Of a DNA stretch of 14,512 nt, positions 1 through 6,226 are shown in pieces. Source of the DNA: JBPEXY01 sp052031065 (GTDB lineage: Bacteria; Pseudomonadota; Gammaproteobacteria; Immundisolibacterales; Immundisolibacteraceae); contig JBPEXY010000267.1 in assembly GCA_052031065.1 (NCBI GenBank), forward strand, positions 1-14,512, read 5' to 3'. Every line of letters starts with the position of its first letter. The first letter of the stretch is position 1. The position numbers were made by a program, and so were the translations under genes. Under the pieces are notes generated by a model that did not search any database, had not been told where the DNA came from, and saw only the letters and a program-made list of their open reading frames with translations.

Positions 1-2
1 CC

Positions 3-962
3 TACGTCTGGTCGACCACACCCCACAGCTGCATTGTCAACATGTCCACCACCGCCTTCATCGGCTGGTACAACTGCACTCTGCCATTTCTGAACTCGGC
101 ATCCAAGATCGTGCTGATGAGCGCCTGGGACCCCGAGGTCTTCCTGCAGAAAACCGTCTCTGAAGGTTCCACTGTCGCCTTCCTGGTGCCAACCATGTGG
201 CGCATGTTGATGCGCAGGGATGACATTGACCAGTACGACTTCAGCAAAGTCGAGCGGGCCGGGTTTGCCGGCGAACCGATGGACACCTCGACCATGGAGC
301 TGATCCGTCAGAAAGTGACCAAATCGATTATCAATATCTACGGTACCACCGAAACCGGCTCCTGCGCCGCCGGCACGGTGATGTTTACCCCCGACTTTGA
401 TGACGAAGAGAAAATGTCCAGCGTTGGCAAGCCGTTCATCAACGCCGACGTTCGCGTCATTGAACCGGGTGGTAAAAGCACCGACGTTCTGCCCAATGGT
501 GAGGAAGGTGAAGTGCTGATCCGCGGGCTGTCTGTAGCCAGCGAAGTCTGGGACCAACCCGATGTGGCAGAGCGTATCTTCGAAGGCCCCTGGTGGCATT
601 CAGGGGATATGGGCGTTATCGACGCTGACAATTACCTCTACCTGCGCGGTCGCATTGACGACATGATCATCTCCGGCGGCATCAATATTCTGCCCAGCCG
701 GGTAGAGGATGCCGTGTTGTCCCACCCGGCGATAAGCGAGTGCGCAGTGGTTGGCGTCACCGATCCGGAATGGGGACAGAAGGTTGTCGCCTACGTGGTC
801 TGCACTGCTGAAGTATCCGAAGATGAACTTAAGGATTACGCCAAAACCACCGACCTGGCGAGCTATCAGCGGCCCAAGGAGTACCGCTTTAAAGACGAAC
901 TACCCAAGGGTAACACCGGCAAGGTGAGCAGGCGTTTCCTGCGCATCGAAGCAGAGGCCTGA
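3..962 (+). CDS. AMP-forming acyl-CoA synthetase, 3' part (5' end outside window)
   Basis: The reading frame is open from base 3, so this is the C-terminal ~319 residues of a longer protein (the family is usually 500-570 aa). Members activate a carboxylic acid with ATP to an acyl-adenylate and then pass it to CoA, in the cytoplasm. Visible adenylation-superfamily motifs, in order, are YGTTETGS (around bases 341-364), the HSGDMG block with the YLYLRGRIDDMI hinge segment (about 598-669), and the C-terminal LPKGNTGK, whose last Lys (codon 921-923) matches the catalytic lysine of the first half-reaction. The substrate cannot be read from this fragment. The thioesterase gene starts 4 bp after the stop, so the two are probably co-transcribed and may act on related acyl-CoAs (inference). 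The superfamily assignment is firm; a specific name such as fadD is not justified. Confidence 0.93.
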   Translation, partial: YVWSTTPHSCIVNMSTTAFIGWYNCTLPFLNSASKIVLMSAWDPEVFLQKTVSEGSTVAFLVPTMWRMLMRRDDIDQYDFSKVERAGFAGEPMDTSTMELIRQKVTKSIINIYGTTETGSCAAGTVMFTPDFDDEEKMSSVGKPFINADVRVIEPGGKSTDVLPNGEEGEVLIRGLSVASEVWDQPDVAERIFEGPWWHSGDMGVIDADNYLYLRGRIDDMIISGGINILPSRVEDAVLSHPAISECAVVGVTDPEWGQKVVAYVVCTAEVSEDELKDYAKTTDLASYQRPKEYRFKDELPKGNTGKVSRRFLRIEAEA

Positions 963-966
963 AGCG

Positions 967-1422
967 ATGACCGGAGACAGTTCTCAGGCAGGCGAGAAAA
1001 GCAGCCAGATCGACCTGACCGTTGCCGACCTTGACCAGCCAAGCACGCTAAAAACCTTCAAGGCCGATGTCGAGGTCATTGAACCCGGGTTCGCGCGGAT
1101 TCGCTACCCGTTTAACCTCGACTGGTGCAACCCACGCGGGTCGCTACAGGGCGGCATGTTTGCGGTATTTCTGGATGAGGTGATGGGGTATGCGATGATC
1201 GGTAGCCATCCGAAGCTCGATACCCTCTGGACCACCACATCGCTGAACGTCAACTACCTGCGACCGGTCACTGGCGAGGTGATCGCCGAAGGCCGAGTAA
1301 TTCGCGAGGGCAGCAGGACGGTCTACCTGGAAGGCGAAATCCTCACTGCCGAGGGCAAACTGGCGGCGAAAGGCACCTCTACCATGCTGTTACTCAGGCG
1401 CGATGGGGAACTGCTCAAATAG
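967..1422 (+). CDS. PaaI-like hotdog-fold acyl-CoA thioesterase
   Basis: The 151-residue product has the length and pattern of the PaaI/4HBT hotdog thioesterases, which hydrolyse acyl- or aryl-CoA thioesters in the cytoplasm. The central segment GSLQGGMFAVFLDEVMGYA corresponds to the family helix that starts with HGG and carries the acidic residue. It is followed by TTTSLNVNYLRPV and the strand REGSRTVYLEGEI, both typical of the fold. In this protein the usual His of HGG is Gln, a variation I believe occurs in some subfamilies. The ATG lies 4 bp after the synthetase stop, with GAGG 9 bases upstream inside the synthetase gene, which suggests translational coupling. A role in recycling CoA or hydrolysing products of the upstream synthetase is inferred from position only. 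Confidence 0.88.
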   Translation: MTGDSSQAGEKSSQIDLTVADLDQPSTLKTFKADVEVIEPGFARIRYPFNLDWCNPRGSLQGGMFAVFLDEVMGYAMIGSHPKLDTLWTTTSLNVNYLRPVTGEVIAEGRVIREGSRTVYLEGEILTAEGKLAAKGTSTMLLLRRDGELLK

Positions 1423-2044
1423 CCATCGGTGCACGACAGCGGCTGAAGGCAATGTCGGCAATGCTGCGCCCTGCCGGCGCTGGCTGCGCAGTCTTGGCGC
1501 ACTGATCTGCTGCGTTTTTTTCGCTCCGCTCTGCGGTGCAGATTCAGCAGCGAATGGCGCCACGCTGGAAAAAATCGGTAGCGGCTCGCTCACCTGGTTC
1601 GGCTTGCAGCTCTACCAGGCCGAGTACTGGGAAAGCCCGCACAATTGCAGTCAGCGGCGCCTGAAAATCACTTATGCCCGGTCAATTCCAGCCCGCAAGC
1701 TGGTCCTTTCAACCGCTGAACAGTGGCAACATCTGGGCATGAGCGACAGCGGCGTGTATCGTCCGTGGCTAAATCAGCTGATGTCGATCTGGCCTGATAT
1801 TGAACCGGGCGACCATCTGGCCGTCACCGTGGACGATGACGGTAGCGCATATTTCGAAGGCGTCGACGGATTTCTCGGAACCATCAGCGATCCTGGGTTT
1901 GGCCCTGCCTTCCTCGCCATCTGGCTGCATCCAGACACCAGCGAACCGGACCTGCGTAGCAAGCTGCTCAGCGACCGCGACTCGGGTTGTGAACTACCGC
2001 AGCTGAAGCAGTTTGGCACGGTGACCCTACCACCCCAGGGTTAG
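1403..2044 (+). CDS. exported chalcone-isomerase-like protein of unknown function
   Basis: The product is 213 residues. Residues about 31-46 (LGALICCVFFAPLCGA) form a hydrophobic stretch after an Arg-rich segment, consistent with a Sec signal peptide and periplasmic location. The mature part (about 54-205) has the hallmarks of the bacterial chalcone-isomerase-like family: GSGSLTWFGLQLYQAEYW, the EQWQHLG segment, WPDIEPGD, and the GTISDPGFGPAFLAIWL block with SEPDLRSKLL. The biochemical role of these bacterial proteins is, to my knowledge, not established. Cys82 and Cys196 could form a disulfide. The start is uncertain: ATG 1403 overlaps the thioesterase by 20 bp, lacks a clear Shine-Dalgarno, and gives an unusually long (~30 aa) pre-hydrophobic segment, but I see no better in-frame ATG, GTG or TTG. 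The stop codon overlaps that of the convergent RND gene. Confidence 0.8.
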   Translation: MGNCSNSHRCTTAAEGNVGNAAPCRRWLRSLGALICCVFFAPLCGADSAANGATLEKIGSGSLTWFGLQLYQAEYWESPHNCSQRRLKITYARSIPARKLVLSTAEQWQHLGMSDSGVYRPWLNQLMSIWPDIEPGDHLAVTVDDDGSAYFEGVDGFLGTISDPGFGPAFLAIWLHPDTSEPDLRSKLLSDRDSGCELPQLKQFGTVTLPPQG

Positions 2045-5000
2045 ATGGCGCGGTTGTTGACCCTGAACAGCAAACTATAAAGCACCGGCACCAATCCCAG
2101 GGTTAGCACCGTGGCAAACAACAGCCCGGCAATAATGGCGATCGCCATCGACTGGAACAGTGCTCCCCCGCCGATCCACAGCGGCACCATGCCCAGTACG
2201 GTGGTAGCAGTGGTCAGCAGAATAGGCCTCAACCGACGGGCACCGGCTGCGGAAATAGCGGCAGCTGCCGAAAGGCCATTTTCACTCATCTCCAGCCCAA
2301 TACGATCAATCAATACAATGGCATTATTGATGATGATTCCGGACAGGGAAATGATACCGAGGAAGGTCATGAACCCGAGATTGGCACCGCTCAGATAGAG
2401 CCCCGGCATCACGCCAATAATTCCCAATGGAATGGTCAGCAGAATAATCGCGACTTTACGCACCGAGTTGAACTGCATCACCAACAGCAGAGCGATCACC
2501 AGACTCGCCACCGGCAGCTTGGCACGAATGGACGACTGCGCTTTCCCCGAGGTTTCATATTCACCCCCCAATTCCCAGCGATAGCCAATCGGCCAGTCAG
2601 CGGAACGCTGCTCCAGCCAAGGAATCATCTCTGCGGTGATGGCAGCAGCATTGACATCACTCTGCAGGTCGGCCGAGACGGTGACCACCCGCGAGCGGTC
2701 GCGGCGCAGGATTTGCGCCGGCTGCCAGTCAACTTCAATATCCGCCACCTGACGCAACGGCACTGCGCGCCCGGAGCTACTGGAAAAAACGTTAATGGCC
2801 GCCAGCTTGCTCAAATCCTGCCGTTCCGCGGCGTCGGAGCGCAGCACCACGGGTATCAGCTCTTCCCCCTCGCGAAAATCAGTGGACACCAGACCGGAAA
2901 GACCGGTCTGCAGCGCCAGAGCAATATCCTGATTGGAAACCGAAGCGCGTCTTGCCCTCGCCTGGTTGATTTTCACGCGCAGCTTTTTGGTGCGCATGCC
3001 CCAGTCATCGGTGATGTTGACAGTGCCGGGTACCGCCCGTAAATAACCCTTTACCTGATCAGCGTAGGCAAACAGCTGTTCGTCATCGCGGCCAATCAGA
3101 CGTACCTGAACCGGCTTCTCCACCGGAGGCCCGTTGAGGGTACGACGAAAAGTCGCTGTCAGGTCCGGAAACTGGTCACGCGAGTAGTTCTCCAATTGCT
3201 CTATCAACTGATCAATGACCTGCTCATCACTGACGTTGATCAGCAGATAAGCATAGTGCGGTTTGGGTGGCTTGGGCGTGTGGCCAAGCACGTAACGCGG
3301 TCCGCCCGAACCTATGTAGGCAACCCAGTCGACAATACCGGCGCGCTCAGGAGTGGCCAGTAACCGCGACTCGATAAAAACTTCGAGCTGTTTTACCGTG
3401 GCGCGGGTCTGCTCAATATCGGTACCCACTGGAAGTTCCAGGTCGGCCTTGAAAAAGCGGTTTTCAGAAGCGGGAAAGAAAATATTCGGTACCAGCCGGG
3501 CGATACCGATTGCAGAGAACAGTAATAGTAAAAGGGTCACGATGAACAGCCAGCGTCGCCGTAGAACGGAATCGAGCAGACGCTGATACCGTGCGCCAGC
3601 GCCTCCGCTACCGTCCTCCTTCTCTGCAATCGGGTTCTGGCCCACCGGCAATAACCGGGTACACAGCAGCGGCACCATCGTCAGCGACAGCACCCAGGAA
3701 CTCAGCAGCGCAATGGTCAGTACTTTAAACAGCGGCGCAGTGTATTCGCCGACCGTGGACTCGGCGAGAAAGATCGGTAAAAAAGCCGCTGCGGTGGTCA
3801 TCGATGAGGTCAGCAGCGGCACCCGCAATTCGCGTGCCGACTGCATGGCTGCATCACGACGGGAGACCCCTTGAGCAGACAGCACCTGGATGTTCTCGAC
3901 CATTACGATAGCGTTGTCCACCAACATACCCAGGGCAATGATCAGCGCCGCCAGCGACATGCGATCGAGTCCGATACCGAACATCGACATCACCACAAAG
4001 GTCAACAGTACCGCCATCGGGATCAGACTGGCCACGACCAGGCCGGTGCGCAATCCGAGAAACATCAGCATTACGCCAATCACCACCAGTACTGACTGCA
4101 TCAGGTTGGTGACAAAACCGCTGACCGACTCCTCCACCCTGCCCGGCTGATAGGCTACAAGCTGAAGCTCAATGCCCCAGGGATAAGCATTGCCTATATC
4201 ATCAAGAGCGGCGCTAACCTGCTCGCCAAGACGAATGATATTGCCGCCCTTGACCATCGACACGGCAAGCGCCAGCGATGGCTGGCCGTCGGCTCGAACC
4301 GCCGATTCCGGTGGATCTATATAGCCACGGTAAACCTGCGCAATATCTGCCAGAAACAGCGTCTCGCCTCCGGCAGGCAGTGCGATCACCGTACGTTTAA
4401 GGTCATCAACGCTCTCAAAGTTTCCACTCGGCTCCAGCAATATTCGTTCGCGCCCTACTGTAACCGCACCGCCGGACACGATGATGTTACTGGTGGAGAG
4501 CACCTGCGCCAGTTCTGCCGGCGACAGCCCGAGCTCGGCGAGACGGGCATTGTCATACTCAACGAACACCCGCTCTGCCTGATCACCGTGAATTTCCACC
4601 TTGGCAACTTCCTCAAGTCGCAACAGTTCGTCACGCACTTCGTCAGCAACCTGCTTCAGTTCAGCATAGTCAAAGCCATCACCTTTGACGGTCAGAACAA
4701 CACCAAATACTTCGCCAAATTCATCATTAACCACCGGACCATGAACATCACCTGGCAGCTCAGCACGCACGCTGTCTATCTTGCGTCTCAGGTCATCCCA
4801 GATCGGCCGCAAATCACGGTATTCCTCTTTAAGGTTGATGCGGACGATGGAAATGCCGGCCGCTGACTCACTGGTGACAAAATCGAGTTCCGGCATCTGC
4901 TGTACGACTCTTTCAATCTTGTCAGTCACCAATTGCTCGACTCTGGCCGGACTGGCACCAGGGAAGTGAGTCACCACCTGAGCGACACGAATGGTGAAGC

Positions 5001-5115
5001 CGGGGTCCTCATCGCGCGGCAGGTTAAAAAAAGCAGAAATACCGGCTACCAGTAGTGCCAGCAGCAGTACCAGCGAAACCCGGTCGTTATCGATGGCGAG
5101 ACGGGTCAGGTCCAT
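2041..5115 (-). CDS. RND-family efflux pump, inner-membrane permease
   Basis: At 1024 residues this has the full length of AcrB-type RND permeases (ACR_tran family). These are proton-driven trimeric pumps that extrude compounds through a membrane-fusion protein and TolC-like duct. The two-fold repeat is clear. TM1 lies near residues 12-30, followed by NLPRDEDPGF and the porter loop. TM2-6 include GMLVDNAIVMVENI (TM4). The second half opens near residue 515 with RRRWLFIVTLLLLL and PASENRFFKADLELP, and ends with TM8-12, including the GIIINNAIVLID segment (TM10). The TM4 relay Asp is present at D400, but the second Asp of AcrB is Asn401, and the position matching AcrB Lys940 is Asn930. The ATG lies one base after the fusion-protein stop, so the genes are surely co-expressed. 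Substrates cannot be inferred. It is the last gene of the operon and converges on the chalcone-isomerase-like gene. Confidence 0.96.
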   Translation of the reverse strand: MDLTRLAIDNDRVSLVLLLALLVAGISAFFNLPRDEDPGFTIRVAQVVTHFPGASPARVEQLVTDKIERVVQQMPELDFVTSESAAGISIVRINLKEEYRDLRPIWDDLRRKIDSVRAELPGDVHGPVVNDEFGEVFGVVLTVKGDGFDYAELKQVADEVRDELLRLEEVAKVEIHGDQAERVFVEYDNARLAELGLSPAELAQVLSTSNIIVSGGAVTVGRERILLEPSGNFESVDDLKRTVIALPAGGETLFLADIAQVYRGYIDPPESAVRADGQPSLALAVSMVKGGNIIRLGEQVSAALDDIGNAYPWGIELQLVAYQPGRVEESVSGFVTNLMQSVLVVIGVMLMFLGLRTGLVVASLIPMAVLLTFVVMSMFGIGLDRMSLAALIIALGMLVDNAIVMVENIQVLSAQGVSRRDAAMQSARELRVPLLTSSMTTAAAFLPIFLAESTVGEYTAPLFKVLTIALLSSWVLSLTMVPLLCTRLLPVGQNPIAEKEDGSGGAGARYQRLLDSVLRRRWLFIVTLLLLLFSAIGIARLVPNIFFPASENRFFKADLELPVGTDIEQTRATVKQLEVFIESRLLATPERAGIVDWVAYIGSGGPRYVLGHTPKPPKPHYAYLLINVSDEQVIDQLIEQLENYSRDQFPDLTATFRRTLNGPPVEKPVQVRLIGRDDEQLFAYADQVKGYLRAVPGTVNITDDWGMRTKKLRVKINQARARRASVSNQDIALALQTGLSGLVSTDFREGEELIPVVLRSDAAERQDLSKLAAINVFSSSSGRAVPLRQVADIEVDWQPAQILRRDRSRVVTVSADLQSDVNAAAITAEMIPWLEQRSADWPIGYRWELGGEYETSGKAQSSIRAKLPVASLVIALLLVMQFNSVRKVAIILLTIPLGIIGVMPGLYLSGANLGFMTFLGIISLSGIIINNAIVLIDRIGLEMSENGLSAAAAISAAGARRLRPILLTTATTVLGMVPLWIGGGALFQSMAIAIIAGLLFATVLTLGLVPVLYSLLFRVNNRAI

Positions 5116-5116
5116 G

Positions 5117-6226
5117 TTAGTTAGTACCTGCTCCGTTCAATTTCACCGCCATGCCGTCTTCCAGCTTGCTGAGGCCAGCGACCACAACGCGCTCCTGTGG
5201 CTGAAGACCGTTGAGAATTTCAACGCCCTGCTCCGTCAACGCGCCGACTTCAACCGCGCGGCGTCTCACCAGAACCGCGCCACTGTGCCGAGAGTCGAGC
5301 ACATAAACATACCGCCCCAGTCGATCCTCGCCTACCGCCACCGGCGGTAACACCAGGCGCTCCGTTCCGGCAGCATCAAGCTCTATGGTGACCTCTGCAG
5401 CCATACCCCCACGCAGGCGCGGATCATCTCGTAACAGCCTCACCGTTACCGGGAAGGTGGTGGAGACGTTGGTTGCCGCAACCCCTACTTCAGTAACCTT
5501 TCCGGGAAATTGCTCCCCGGGCAGCGCATCGAAGCGCACCACTGCACTGTCGCCCTGCTGGAATCCGGCGATAAGCAATTCAGGGACCGCGATTTCAACC
5601 TCAAACTGTTCACCGCAGGTAATTTCCGCCACCGGGGCGCCCGGGTTGACGTTTTCATTGGCGGTCACGTAGGTTGCCGCAACAGCACACTGCATCGGCG
5701 ACTGCAGGCGCGTATAGGAGAGCTGCCTACGCGCTGATTCGAGCTTTTTTCCGGCTGCCCGCAACTGTGCCTGCGCCGACTCAAAGCGTGTACGAGCCTG
5801 ATCAAGTTCACCCCTGGAAACGCTGTTATTTTCGTAAAGCGCGCGAATACGATCGTAGTTGGCACGGGCACTACGAAACTCTGCATCCGCACTATCGACA
5901 CTGGCGTTCGCCTGTTCCACACCAATTTCGTAGTCGACCGGTACCAGTGATGCAATCAGCTCTCCGGCCAACACCCGATCACCCACGTCCACCGGCAGTT
6001 CAGCAACGGTTCCCGACACCTTGAAGCTGAGGGTCGAATGGACAGCAGAACGAACCTGACCGGTAAAAACCTGCTGCTGACCTGAGCCTACCGGCGCCAC
6101 GGTCAGCCATTTCACCGGCCGCAGCGGTGGAGTCGACGAAGCCTGCTGCGGCTCACCGCACCCGCCGATCAGCATCGCCAGAAGCCAAACCGCACAACTT
6201 TTCCCTTCAGGGAAAGACAACCTCAT
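5117..6226 (-). CDS. RND periplasmic adaptor (membrane-fusion lipoprotein)
   Basis: This is the periplasmic adaptor that links an RND pump to a TolC duct. I chose ATG 6226 because it has GGAG 8 bases upstream and gives a 369-aa protein beginning with a short basic/hydrophobic signal and a lipobox LIGGC (Cys23). The frame is open to 6337, but that extension lies inside the TolC gene and would bury the signal peptide. Domains: split biotinyl/lipoyl domain at about 68-97 and 174-203, separated by an alpha-helical coiled-coil hairpin (98-172, rich in Ala, Arg, Glu and Gln) that should contact the TolC tip; then beta-barrel and membrane-proximal domains to the end. The residue after the lipidated Cys is Gly, not the Asp that in E. 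coli retains lipoproteins in the inner membrane. The start overlaps the 3' end of the TolC-like gene by 20 bp, and the stop is 1 base from the pump start. Confidence 0.94.
   Translation of the reverse strand: MRLSFPEGKSCAVWLLAMLIGGCGEPQQASSTPPLRPVKWLTVAPVGSGQQQVFTGQVRSAVHSTLSFKVSGTVAELPVDVGDRVLAGELIASLVPVDYEIGVEQANASVDSADAEFRSARANYDRIRALYENNSVSRGELDQARTRFESAQAQLRAAGKKLESARRQLSYTRLQSPMQCAVAATYVTANENVNPGAPVAEITCGEQFEVEIAVPELLIAGFQQGDSAVVRFDALPGEQFPGKVTEVGVAATNVSTTFPVTVRLLRDDPRLRGGMAAEVTIELDAAGTERLVLPPVAVGEDRLGRYVYVLDSRHSGAVLVRRRAVEVGALTEQGVEILNGLQPQERVVVAGLSKLEDGMAVKLNGAGTN

Noticed and set aside
2713..4150. Several plus-strand ORFs opposite the RND gene, one rich in His and Gln
   Set aside because: They mirror the RND coding strand, have no SD or family pattern, and the RND reading is unambiguous.
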